Source: Clavulina sp. PMI_390 (Eukaryota; Basidiomycota; Agaricomycetes; Cantharellales; Hydnaceae). Taken from it: a DNA stretch of 64,000 nt. The translations under genes were made by a program, and so were the position numbers. A model generated the notes under the pieces. It was not told where the DNA came from. It searched no databases and saw only the letters and a program-made list of their open reading frames with translations. Of this stretch, positions 35,017 through 46,701 are shown piece after piece. How positions within the stretch are numbered: the stretch's first letter is position 1; the number at the start of each line of letters is the position of its first letter. The stretch spans positions 217,613-281,612 of the forward strand of contig WIDE01000019.1 in the NCBI GenBank assembly GCA_015039315.1, in the 5' to 3' direction.

Positions 35017-36206
35017 ATGTCTGTGGTTAGGATTGGAATCTTGTCTGCAGGTTCGATGGGTGCCGCTGTTGGTCGTCGCATGTGAGTCCCTATTGCTCCA
35101 ATGCATTAGGATCAAGCTTGTCTAAAGCCTGAGCCTGCTGTGGAATAAACAGTATCCAGAATCCTCGTTTCGAAACCTACACTGTCGTCGAGGGCCGGTC
35201 TGAGGCCACACAGGCGCGCGCACGAGACTCGGGATTCAAGCTCTCTCCGTCCCTAGGCGAACTCATCGCGTCAACTGACATCCTCATCTCTATTCTCCCA
35301 CCTGGAGAGGCTATCCCGTTTGTGCGCGAGGCCCTCACCTATATCCAAAGACTCCTTGATCATGGAGCACACTACACGCTTGTTGATTGTAATGCTCTCG
35401 CGCCTGCGACAACCAGAATGATGGCAGAATTGGTCGAAGCCGAATCTGCAGCCACTTTCGTCGATGGCTCCATTGTAGGTCTCCCTCCCAGGGAAGGCCA
35501 CTCTCCGGCATTTTATTTTTCCTCCAAAGGAGACGGCGCAGCCAAACTTGGGAAGCAGCTGGAGGGATGGGGCCTCATCACCCACGTCCTTGACGGCGGT
35601 GTCGGTGCTGCGAGTGCTCTCAAAATGGTGAGCACCGGCAATGCACAAGTTGTGGGAGCTGAAGGCCGAAGATATCATAGTCGCACGCTAGTATGACTAA
35701 AGGACTCATCGGCCTCGTGGCTCTGAGCATGCTGGGTATGTGAGCCTCTCGTTATGGCAGATCACTTTCTTTATGTCGTCGTTCTTGAGCGCTAGAACTC
35801 TCATAAGGCGCACCTCTGTGCCATACTGATAATCAGCTCTCAACATAAACTGACACGCTACTCCTCGTTCCTTCCCTTAGGTGCTAATGCCAACTCTGTC
35901 CTCCCGCCGCTCCTCGCTGAGATATCCCAGACCAATAAAGACGCATTTGCATGGGTTCCATTTGCCGCAGCGGAACTGCCCAAGAGGTCCTATCGCTGGG
36001 TGGCGGAGATGCAGCAAATTGGGTCCTACTACGCTGAAGTGGGTGTGCCAGAAGGGAAAGAACTTTTCGAGGGGATCGCCAAGCTATACGAAAGGACCGA
36101 CAGGGAGAAAGACGATAGTCTGGAGCAGAGGGGCGCGGGAGGCGTCATGAGAGAGGCTGCCAGGCTGGCAAAATTGGAAGAAGAGAAAGGGAAGAACGAA
36201 GAGTAA
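35017..36206 (+). CDS. 6-phosphogluconate dehydrogenase-like oxidoreductase with DUF1932 domain, tandem copy 2
   Basis: Tandem duplicate of the gene at 33551, same exon plan, 233 bp after it. MSVVRIGILSAGSMGAAVGR (dinucleotide loop), IIQNPRFETYTVVEGRSEAT, SPSLGELIASTDILISILPP, YTLVDCNALAPATTRMMAE, GGVGAASALKM, then SHASMTKGLIGLVALSML after an intron, and YRWVAEMQQIGSYYAEVGVP near the C-terminus. All splice junctions keep frame, so both copies look functional. Substitutions are spread over the whole length, so the duplication is not very recent. Confidence 0.86.
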
Positions 36207-36617
36207 GGAGACGAAGCGAAACAGCTCATGTCACATGTGTGATCTGTCTTGTCTTGGCGATCTACAGTTACTGAGTACATAGAGTCATAGAAAAAAATGG
36301 AGAGTGAGAGGTTCGGTACTGCGAATTGCTGAAGTATTGCATTGTTCGTTATGATAGTGTGGTGATGTACATAATGCTGTGAGGTAGGTAAGAATATCCT
36401 TGGAAGACGATATCTACTACTATATGATTGACATTGGAGAAACAACAGAGGTATTGGTGGGAACAGGACTCGAGCTGGGGTCGTAACGGAGGGATTGGAG
36501 GGAACAGGCGGAAGGTTCAGGGTAGGGATGACACAAGAAAAGATCACATCACAGACACACGATTGAAACAATTCCTTTACCAAGTAATGAGGATTTAGTC
36601 CTTTCAGATTTCAACAA
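36207..36617. other. Convergent 3' region
   Basis: 411 bp between the ends of the plus-strand dehydrogenase and the minus-strand CTP synthase. No gene seen; it should contain both 3' untranslated regions. Confidence 0.55.
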
Positions 36618-39496
36618 TTAATGCGCGGTTCCATTCGCCGCCGCGCCATTCGCAACCTTCACTTCCGCGCCTGCGGCGCCGTTCGAAGCCAAAGTCTCGC
36701 CAGGAGAAGCGGACCTCGTCTCGCTGCCGGACGCGGGGAGGGTATCAGGGATCTTGCGATCCTTTTCGGGGTGTGGAGAGACGTAGTCCGCCTGTAGCTT
36801 CAGCTGCTCCTGTAGGACTGTGATAGTGTTGAAGCTAGGGCCTGTGGCTGCGGCGGGAGACGAACCGCCGTCGTTGGTGGAGACTGAGGCCGCGGCAGCG
36901 ACGAGGCCGAGGAAGGGAGGAGATGGATTGAGTGGTCGAGTGCAAAATTCGGGGTGGGCCTGAAGGCCAACATAGAACGGGTGGTCTAGAACATTAGGAA
37001 AGAAGAGATATTAGCTGGACAAGCCGGGAAGATAACACAAGCAACTGCCAGCGGAGGGGTATAGCACACACCTTTGAGCTCGAAGACCTGCATTCGTTCA
37101 CCCTTCTCATCACGCCCAATGAAGGGCAGACCACTCTGCTCAATCTTCTCCACATACGAAGGACCAACCTCGTACCGATGACGATGCCTCTCCCAGATGA
37201 CCTCTTCGCCACCATACAGCTGTCGAATCTTGCTCCACTCCTTAGTACCTTCCGAGAAGATGGTCGGACGCAAGCCAAGACGCATTGTCCCGCCTAGATG
37301 AGTCTTCGAGATCTCAGGCATGAATACGATGACGGGATCGGGGGTGTTGGGCTCCAGTTCTTCCGAGTTGGCCTCTGAGAATTTCAGCGGTAGGTCAGTG
37401 GATGAAGGGATGGGGGGAGCGTGATCACTGGTACGAACTCGTCAAGCCCATAACGTTTCTCGCCCACTCAATGACGGCGATCTGGAAGCCCAAGCAGATA
37501 CCAAGGTATGGCCTGTTCTGCTCACGGGCCCACTTAGCGGCAAGGATCATACCTTCAGTGCCACGCGAGCCAAAGCCACCTGGAACGAGGACACCACTAG
37601 AAGAGACGGATGCCCAAGGTCAATGCTATGGGACAACAGGGTGAGAGAAGGAGAGAACGTACTGAGCACCGACAAGCGATCGCCAAGCATCGTGGTACCT
37701 CAATGGAGAGGCTTCAAGAGTATCCGGCTCAAGATCTGAAGAGTCAACCCACTATATGTAGTACGGATTGTCAGATTAACAAGCGAGTGCGGAGTGAAAG
37801 AGGAAGGCGTACATCAAGGATGAGTTTACGGTTCACCCTCAACGCAGAGTGCTCTAGAGATTTGACCACACTCATATACGAGTCCTTCAAAGAAGTATAC
37901 TTTCCAACTAAAACGATGCGGACGCTCTCGTAAAGGCGCTCTTGTCTATAAACAATATCCAGACGTTAGTCAACCTGTTCATTCCACAGCTCTACACTCT
38001 CTAATGACTCACCCTTGCGTAAGAGCCTTCCACCGCGTACCCAAATTCTCTCCGCGGGCCTGTAGCTCCGGCGGGATATTCACTGCTGCTAGGTTCAAGC
38101 GTTTTTGCAAGAACTCGATAAGCCCTTGCGAGCGCAGGAGGATAGGGACGTGATACACCGACGAAACGTTGTGCACGCTAAGGACCTGGTCCTGCCCGAC
38201 GTGGCAGAACATGCCCACTTTGTTCTTGGTAGAGCGATCGAGGGGCTCATTGCCTTGGACGCGGCACGCGATCTATTACGAGAGGATCGGCGTGTGCAGG
38301 AGAACCAGCAGAGGGAATGGACGTCAAGACAGTGGCAAAGCCAAGCATAGCATAAAAAGAAAGTAGAATATGAATCAGCATGTGACAAGCATGAACGAAC
38401 GAACGAAAGAGAGCAGGGAGATGTGATGCTCACCAAATCGGGCAGCAAACCTAGTCCTCGCAGGTCTCGGATCGTCGACTGCGTAGGCTTCGTTTTCTGC
38501 TCCCCGTGCATATCGACGATGAGAGAGACGTGGATGAGCGCAAAGTTCTCTGGGCCGACGCGGAACTGGAACTGTCTCATCGCTTCGATGAAGGGTGCAG
38601 ACTCAATGTCTCCAACCGTTCCACCGAGCTAGGATAGGATGAAAAGAGGTGTCGGTTCTTTTTGGCCTTTCGGTAGGGAGGAAGGGTGTACTGACCTCAA
38701 CGATGCAGACGTCTGGTTCCTCCCCAGTCTCGTCGACGGGAACCTTGGAGACGCGCTCAACCCAGTCCTGGATGGCGTCCGTAACATGGGGGACAATCTA
38801 GAGAACCCGAATCGCATGAGCATGGAGGATCCTACCCACTATTCTATTCCCACTCACTTGTACGGTTTTACCAAGATAGTCGCCCCTTCGCTGTATCATT
38901 CGAGTCGTTGTGAGAACAGGTGCCAGATTTGCTGCAAAGCAGAAAGTACGGAACGGACCTCTTTGTCTATAACTTCGCGATACACTTTGCCAGTAGTGAT
39001 GTTGTTGTCCCGGGAGAGCGTGACGTTCAAGTAGCGCTCGTAATTGCCCAGATCGAGGTCGACTTCACCACCATCGTTGAGGACATAGACCTCGCCTGCA
39101 TTATCAGAAGACACAGCGTAACAGGTAAAGGTATCAGTGGGAAGAACGATGTGTTTGGAAAGAGAAAAAGACGCGCCATGTTCGGTGGGAGCCATCGTCC
39201 CTGCATCAATGTTCATGTAGGGGTCGATCTTGATCGCAGTGACCTTGAGACCCGTCGTCTTCAGAAGCAAGCCAGTGCTTGAAGCTTTGATTCACAACGC
39301 GCGGCATAGAATATCAGGAACCGAAGCGAATCGTCAAGTTGAGGGGGAGTCGAGTATTTTTGTTTAGCAGACGTGCGACTCAGCGCCAAGGCCGGAGGAG
39401 AGGGAGGGAGCATAGAGCGCCCAAGGCACACATACCGATGACACCCTTCCCAATACCACTAATGACACCTCCCGAGACGAGAATGTACTTGGTCAT
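36618..39496 (-). CDS. URA7: CTP synthase
   Basis: Makes CTP from UTP, ATP and glutamine; cytosolic, last step of pyrimidine nucleotide synthesis. About ten exons. N-terminal synthetase domain: [94 protein letters not shown] and [21 protein letters not shown]-terminal class I glutaminase: [15 protein letters not shown], nucleophile Cys in [12 protein letters not shown], and the His-Glu pair in [12 protein letters not shown]. All catalytic residues are present. A Ser/Ala/Gly-rich tail of about 75 residues follows, as in fungal enzymes. The intron between EHG and EVYVL (39096-39176) begins with GC (CATG|GCGCGT), is 81 nt and has no stop. Its retention would add 27 residues inside the synthetase domain. 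The stop is at 36618. Confidence 0.95.
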
Positions 39497-39967
39497 CTTA
39501 GCGAAACGTGTTGCAGACTCTCAAACTACTCATGGAAAATTTTTTTCACAGCGAGAGAGAATGGGGGGAATTTCGTGCAAGTGAGGGTAAAGGGAGAGCG
39601 ATGGAGGGAGAAAACGCGCATGTATTTGGTAGAAAGAGCGTATAGAACATGTGGAATAAGTACATGGATATAACAAGGAGGGCGTGGAATGCGCACATTG
39701 GGTGGGGATGGACGCGTCGTTCCCTCAATTGAGGGAAGGGGAAAGAGAAAGAAATGAATTGTGCACAAACAATGCACAACAGAGTCACACACGTCACCTT
39801 TTGGGTTTGTCCCCTCCCTCGGTTGTGGTTTGCGCGATTTGCCCCTCTTTGCCTCGCGTCATTAAGCTTACTCCTTCTTTCAGGTTATTTTAGACATTAC
39901 TAGAGACACTGAACTGTAGAGGAATAGGAGGGCGTTATTTGGCGCTCTAGGAGAGTTACCACCAGCC
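39497..39967. promoter_or_regulatory. Divergent promoter region, CTP synthase / membrane protein
   Basis: 471 bp between two divergent start codons. No open frame with coding character. It must hold both promoters; no specific site is recognised. Confidence 0.5.
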
Positions 39968-41191
39968 ATGACAATATTTGGACCGAGTGTGGACTCCATC
40001 ATCTTCACTGTGCTCCTTGCGGCACTCCCGACAATCATTACGCATGGACGCAGACTCTATGCATCAATAACAAATAAGCAGCCCTCCGCTCCTCCTCCCA
40101 CAACTCGGCTCACCCAGGCACTTTCTTTACTGGTCTTTGTCCATTCTGCCTACATCATCTACACCATCCTGTTTAATGCCCCTTCCAACATCTTCACAGC
40201 CCTCAATGTCCCGCTCGGCGTCCCCGCTTCCCTCTTGCGTATGAACCTCATCGTACACTCGCCATCCTTGAACGAATCTCTCCCGCCACAAACTGAGGCT
40301 CTCCTCACGCGTTTGCAGAGCATCGACGTCAGAGGCTACTATGTGCGCTTTGGCCATGATGCAGTCCAATACTGTGACTACTGCCATTCGTTTACGGACT
40401 TTGGGCTGTTCATGCTGCCAGTGACTGGGCTGCAGTACATGAGGACGATCATGCTCGTGGGATTAATGAGCATTCCCGGGAGTGGGAAACGTGCCTGGAG
40501 GTTCGTCAACCGTGTAATGAGTCCAGCGGGAGTAGTATGCTAACTGACTGATGCTCGAGTAGAGGATGGTTTGTTGGAATGCTCGTGCTCGCAGGACTCT
40601 TTGAAGCTTGGACACTGCTGACGGTCCAAATAACAATCACGCAGGATGGCACCAACGTCCCTATGGTAAGTCTTCTTTAGTGCTTCTTTTGCTACTGAGG
40701 CCGAAGCTCATCCATGGTTTTTGCGCTGGTAGTGGTTTGACAGGGCGTGGTATTCGCGCCACCTGCTCTTCCTACTGTTGCCAATCATGCTTCACATCCT
40801 TCCATATCAACTTAACCCGTACAAATCACTGCAAGCAGCGCCATACGCAGTCCAGTCTGTGGAGTCTACCCTCTCGTCGCTTCTCGTCCTCGAGGCAGTG
40901 CGCCGCGCCTCATTACGAGACGATGAGCTGCGGAAGCGGGTAAGCGATTACTACCAGCACGACGCCCTGACGTCAAGGTTGGCACAGCGGGACGAAGAGA
41001 TTCGGGACGAGGCGGAACGTGCGGGTTTAGGACTTCCTAATACCACCGGGGGCAACGATGAGGATGAGGATGGAGTGTCAACTACTCCTTTGGTGGCAGG
41101 GGTGCGGACACTCGTCTCGCAATGGCGCACACGGTTAGCAGGATTGTTGCAAGAGCCATCCACCACTCCAAATACCTCTGGGACTACATGA
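39968..41191 (+). CDS. Uncharacterised multi-pass membrane protein
   Basis: Three exons: 39968 to about 40501, about 40565-40663, about 40732-41191. Roughly 360 residues. Hydrophobic segments: IIFTVLLAALPTII near the N-terminus, LSLLVFVHSAYIIYTILF, then after a soluble loop FGLFMLPVTGLQYM, MLVLAGLFEAWTLLTV and HLLFLLLPIMLHILP. The loop between the second and third segments carries RGYYVRFGHDAVQYCDYCHS, with a C-x2-C pair. The C-terminal 110 residues are soluble, with VESTLSSLLVLEAVRRASLR and acidic stretches. It looks like an endoplasmic-reticulum or other endomembrane protein, but I do not recognise a named family. Confidence 0.75.
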
Positions 41192-41441
41192 TACCCGTCT
41201 GTTAGTTGTACGATTCTTATTTTATAATAATAGTCATAGTATGCACTGCCCTAGAACAACCCTATCCACGTTCGATGGCTTTTGTTGCGTCACTTGTTTG
41301 TGTCATTACTTTTGGATCTTAGACCGCCCCCAGATTCCCAGACACATCCTGTCTTCCGCCCTACCACCAGCATCGGCATAAGCCCAGTCGACACCGCCAG
41401 AGCTCTCACAGCCAGCTCGCCGAATATCCTCACTCGTCGCC

Positions 41442-44400
41442 ATGTCGCTTCCGCCACCACCGTCCGACGACGACGTTGTCGTGGACCCTTTATTGAAGGA
41501 GAGCGACGCCCCCATTAGCGGTGCGCCCCACCCCGTCCTCGAGAATTCCTCGAATATTACTTGTGCTGATTATCCTGCCTTGCAGTACCTGACTCGAATG
41601 ATGCGTCCGAGGGCGGCAAGCTCAAGATGATCCTTCAGCTCATCAAACGATCGCTGGGCGTAAAGGACCTCGCAGCCATGTCAGTCCCTCTTGCATCCCT
41701 AGTTTCTCCATTTTGCTCGAATTCTATCGCCTTGCCCTGGTCACTCGCGCCCTAAGTTTAGCTCTGTGCTGACTCTATCCATTCTGGGCCTTCTCTCCTG
41801 AATTTCTAGGCGGATATCGTTGCCAGCCTCGTTGATGGAACCCGTCCCAAACCTCGAGTATTGGCAATACCTCGACAGACCAGACCTCTTCGCTGCGTAT
41901 GTTTCCCTTGCTCTCCCTCTCCCTCTATTCGCTTGCTCGGCACTGGATTTCTGACGTTGGATGGACAATGTTTATATTGACTCTCAATTGAATGGGCGTT
42001 CTCCGTCCCGCGCTCGGGTGTTGTGTGGACGTATGGATGGGCGGATTGCTCTCGATCAACGTGGCCCCTTTCCTTAAAAACAACGATGATATCATAGCAT
42101 CAACGACTCGACCGACCCCTTTGAGCGTATGCTCGCCGTCATCCGGTGGACCCTCTCAAAAGACCTCAAGTTTGTGGTGCGTTTTTGTCGCACTTTTTCT
42201 GGCTTTCATCTCCTGCTCCCTCGGTCGCTCTCGCTTACCATCATCTCATTCCTCTTCGCTCGCCCCCGCTTCCTAATCGTCTGTGATGAAACCCAACAAA
42301 TGCACGTTCCTGTAATTGATGATGATGGCCCTTTCAATAACCGCCACCACCCACACACACAATCAACACACACATTCGTCACATTCTGCGTTTCCCACCA
42401 TCCCACACGATCCCATCATCGTATCTCACCAAACTCTTGGCGTTTTGTTACGTCCGCCACATGCACAAAAATACTACAGCATGGCAAGGTGGTGAAACCA
42501 TACAACTCGGTCCTTGGGGAGCACTTCCGGTCTCACTGGGTCGTCAAACCCGTCACCTATCCCTCGGATCCCAATGCTCCGCCCATCCTGCATTCGCACC
42601 TCACGGCTGCCGCGCCCAGCTTGCCACCCAGCGAGACCACGTCAACGAAGAGCTCGAAGAAGACTGCCAAAAGCTCCTCAAAGGTTAATAGCCTAGGCAA
42701 GAGTGCGCCTGTGACGCCACTTGCGACGGGGAGCGCGGGAACTGGAGAGCTGGGTGAGGTCTTGGCTGCTGACATCTCCAATTTGAGTCTTGGGGCACGC
42801 TCGAGCAACTCGGATCAGGCCAGCGAGACGCTGCGGGTTGTATTCTTGGTACGTCCGTTTCACCAAGTGCCGGGCACATTTGGGCCCATGATTGGACGTG
42901 CCCATTGACTGGCTCTGGTACCCTCTATGTATAGACGGAGCAAGTGTGCCATCACCCGCCGATATCTTCGTTCTACTACAGTGTCCCGGATAAAGGTGTC
43001 GTGGCTGTTGGCGTTGACCAGATGAGCGCCAAGGTCTCACCTCCTGCATGTGCGTCGAGACAGAAATCTCCACCTCTCACCTACATCCGATCCCTGCGAA
43101 TACTTATATCCTTTCCTTCTTAGCTGTGCGCGTTGTTCCAGGAGACAGAAACAAAGGCATCTTCGTCTCGCTCACCTCTGGACCAGGTCAAGGCGAGAAA
43201 TACAACGTCACGCACCCGATGGCGGTCGTAACTGGCTTGCTGCGCGGTAGTCCTTATGTCACCATGACCGATTCGGTGAGTCACAAGACCTGCTTTTCTT
43301 TTGCTGATTCTTGCTCGCGTGACTGGGTATGCTAACTTCTTTCTCGTTTGGTGTGCGATGTTGGTTGGCTCGGTTGGTCTCGTTGGGATTGTGTAGACGT
43401 ACATTACGGCCACTCCTGCTCCTGGAGAGACAAGGCACTTGCGGGCGATTATCGAGTATAAAGAGGAGGTACGTTTCTCCGTCTGCTGCTAGGCACACTG
43501 CGGTTCATGAGCTAATTGCTGCGCACACGACCTCGACTCAATTCCTTTGTGCATGGCTCTCTCTATCGTGGTATCCATTGTGTCTATTCCACCATTTCCG
43601 TTTCACTTGCCCCGCTTCCCCGCAGTCCTGGATTGGGCGGGCCCAATTCCTCCTCGAGGGTGCCATCTTCGAGTATGACCCCGAGTCTGAAGACCATCTG
43701 GAGTGGACAAAAGTGAAGCACGTCCCGAAGGAACGCGTGGTAGCTACCTTTGACGGGTCCTGGCAGAAGAGAGTGTACTGGAAGCGCGCAGGAGAATCGG
43801 TGTGTCTACGCTTCACTTCAAGAGGCCCCTTTTTCCCTCTCTGCAAATGATGCTGCGGCTAACATGACATTCTCGATTTTTTTTTTTTTGGTCTTCTCTC
43901 TGATTTGATATTATTATTATTTCCCCGCGCGCGCGGCGAATCGCTGATGACGGCTGTCCACCACGAACGTGCGCTTTGCGAATGTCCCGGTGAACTGAAC
44001 CCGGCTATGTGCGGCATTGATCGCACGAACAGACGAAGAACCTCCTGATCGACCTGTCCACTATGCTCCCTGTCCCCAAGATTGTGCGCCCGCTCGAGGA
44101 CCAGATTCCATTCGAGTCGCAAAAGTTGTGGGAGACTGTCACTAGTGCGTGTCTTTATATTTTGTTATTCTTCCTGGGAGATGTGGAGAGTATATACTGA
44201 TATTGTTCGAATCGCTTTCTAGGCAACTTGCTCTCGAAGAACTACAACGAGGCGACTAAGCAGAAACAGATTATCGAACAGGCGCAGCGGGACCGCGCAG
44301 CCGAGCGCAAGAAAACTGGGCAAGAGTATGTCACGTCGATCATGCTTACATTGTGGTATAAGGTCCTATACTGACTACATCGTGTTCCTTTGACTTCCAG

Positions 44401-44500
44401 ATTTGTCCCAGTTTACTTCCTGGAGGATATCTCTTCTGGACAGCCAGAGCTTACCGATGCAGGGAGGAAAGCCATCGAGGCCGAGCTTGCGCTTCAGTGA
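41442..44500 (+). CDS. Oxysterol-binding protein homolog (OSH/ORP family)
   Basis: Lipid-transfer protein of the OSBP-related family; it exchanges sterol or phosphatidylserine for PI4P at membrane contact sites. About ten exons. It begins MSLPPPPSDDDVVVDPLLKE, then GGKLKMILQLIKRSLGVKDL, ISLPASLMEPVPNLEYW, FERMLAVIRWTLSKD, KPYNSVLGEHFR, signature TEQVCHHPPISSFYY, RNKGIFVSLTSGPGQGEKY, ATFDGSWQKRVYWK and a C-terminal KQIIEQAQRDRAAERKKTG followed by FVPVYFLEDI. There is no PH, ankyrin or FFAT region before the lipid-binding domain, so it is a short form like yeast Osh4-Osh7. The signature has Cys where EQVSHHPP has Ser. A Ser/Lys/Thr-rich insert (TTSTKSSKKTAKSSSK) sits between the GEHFR block and the signature. 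Which yeast paralog it matches best cannot be decided by eye. Confidence 0.93.
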
Positions 44501-44935
44501 TAATTGAACCCAAAGTCAACATTACTCGCCTCTTGTCTTCTCATACCACCACCATCACGCCTCTGACGATATTCGTGCACGATCTACCCGATGTTTTCTT
44601 GCTCGTGACATTTACTTCTTCCTTACCTGTTTCATCCGTATACCACCCTAAATTTTGCTCTGCTGGAAACATCATCACTCTGAATCACGTGGACCTGGAT
44701 GTTCCCTCTTGTTTTTACTCTCTCTCTCTTTCTTTTTACCCTTCAATCCTTCCTGTTGGCCACTAGTACAGTTTATTGTAGGTAGATGTGGCTCGGTAAT
44801 GTGATGCCATCACACCAAACGCCAGTGGCTCTTCAAGCCCATTCAACTACATGACCGACTACATAACTATACGAAGGTACACGCATGAGGCTTGAAGATG
44901 TACAATTTACATGCAGGGAACAAGGTCTAAATTAC
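44501..44935. other. Convergent 3' region
   Basis: 435 bp between the ends of the OSBP homolog (plus) and a membrane protein (minus). T-rich 3' untranslated-type sequence; no gene seen. Confidence 0.5.
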
Positions 44936-46077
44936 TCATAGAAAGAACTCAACCACCTCCTTGATCCCACTCAACGTGACGAGCATGGCAAGGACCTGCC
45001 CAAAGCTCCACACATTCTCGCCACGCGCGATGTCATTGCGTGCGACTATCAGCTCCAACATCACGATCCCATAAATGGTGAAAAACGCGCGCGATATATC
45101 AAGCATTGGGCGTGCTTCGCGAAGGTCGTAGAGATATCGGAGAATAGAGAACGGATCATGATTCGGCCGTGGAGGGACTACAAGGGGAGCATGACCATGA
45201 GGATTAAGCTGCGTGCGTGGTGGACTAGGGACGTTGGTACGTCGACCAACGGAAGAGAAATGAAGATGGGCAGGAGGAGGAGGGGAGTGTACGCCGTGGG
45301 GCCCTGCAGCACAGTCAGCAAAAGGTTCTGGGCGGAATTGGGGGGAGAATCCAAATTTAACGCCTTCCCTCCCGAGAGGCCCTATGGTGTGGAGAGGGAG
45401 AGTGGGATGTGGTGAACGTTCATGCACTTTTGAGTCCTGGTGATCCCCCCTAATAACCCCTAATGTCATACCAGCCAAGACGATCAGCCCAATCGCTGAT
45501 ACGACACCGTTCGCGACAAACATCCATCGGAGCCATGGAGCAGTCAGTCGAACGTTTGCGAACAGTACAACGAGCTTGACCGTGTGATTGCACATGGGAT
45601 TCCCAGAAGCAAAGTTGGCCACGCCAAACGACGGTATAGTGATCCAGACATAGAGCCACCAGGCGGTGAAAATCCCCAGTAGTACGAGCATTGTGACGCA
45701 ATAAATGAGGAAACGGGCCTTCCGATGTCGATCCAGGTCGAAAGAGATGGTGCCGACTCCGAGAAGGACAAGCAGATGCAGGGCAACAATTGCATGGTAT
45801 GCATCAAGCTGTCCAAGATCTATGAGCCAATATTCGTCAACTACGGCATAGAAACGATGTCGGTAATTTACATACTGGACTGTATGACTGTTGTGATCAA
45901 CAGAGCAGTACCATTCAACCCAGCAGCCTGCTCTAGCCTAGCTCGAAGCTTGCTGAATTGATAACGCTCGATATCAGCGCGTGGAACGATCACCACGAGT
46001 AAGGATGTGATGTAGATGCTGAGCCTGACGCCGATGCCACCCACGTCAGGGTTCACGGGTATTTGACAATCTCCCAT
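44936..46077 (-). CDS. Fungal multi-pass membrane protein, function unknown
   Basis: Starts at 46077 with MGDCQIPVNPDVGGIGVRLS and ends EVVEFFL at 44936. One intron of 56 bp (about 45820-45875, GTATGT to CATAG) links TALLITTVIQ to LGQLDAYHAIVALHLLVLLG. Predicted membrane segments: SIYITSLLVVIV, YHAIVALHLLVLLGVG, FLIYCVTMLVLLGIFTAWWL, WMFVANGVVSAIGLIVLAGM, FFTIYGIVMLELIV and VLAMLVTLSGIKEVVEFF. Between the fourth and fifth lies a long Pro/His-rich loop of about 90 residues. The N-terminal NPD-GGIGVRLS followed by a membrane helix is a pattern often seen in multi-copy basidiomycete membrane proteins; no function is known. Confidence 0.75.
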
Positions 46078-46701
46078 TTCAAGCTCGTTCGATTCAAGAA
46101 CGCAGGTTGGAGTATGTAGTAAGACCTAAGCTACGGCTTTGGCTGCTTAGGGTATATGCAAGGTGATATTCAGTGAGGAATTAGTGAGCCGGAAACTAGG
46201 AGTTGTTGGCAGAAAGCGATGCGTTGGTATGACCAATTCAAGATGTCAAATTCCAACGTGTCATCTGACGGGAACTACACTCTTCTATGAACCTTGAGGG
46301 CAGTGAGGTCGTGAGCCGCATTGGTGCGGAGTCAAGCAAGTGGTGCATCATGGCTCAAGTGAACTGCCGGTTGCAGATTGGTCACACCAGAGTCAGTCAC
46401 CTTCAATAGCCCCGCGACTCTCACAATAGGATGATCGACCAAATATCTGCATCGCCGCCAGTAATCACTGCGCTGATCCTTATGCAGGTCGTCCTGTCTG
46501 TCTCGAGACTTCCCTCGTCTCAGAAGGCTAGGAATTAGATACAGTCAACTAGGCCCACGCCAGTTGACAGGATAAGCAGTTGAATTACATCAAACAGGGG
46601 ACTGATAATATCTGTATTAATACAAGTCTTAACCCCCTATGGGGAGTTTACCATGACCTAAAATCGATCGTCAATGCCCCATAAATCGAGGATCTGGACG
46701 G
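46078..46701. other. Intergenic, promoter of membrane protein and 3' end of GH76 gene
   Basis: 624 bp, no gene seen. Confidence 0.5.
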
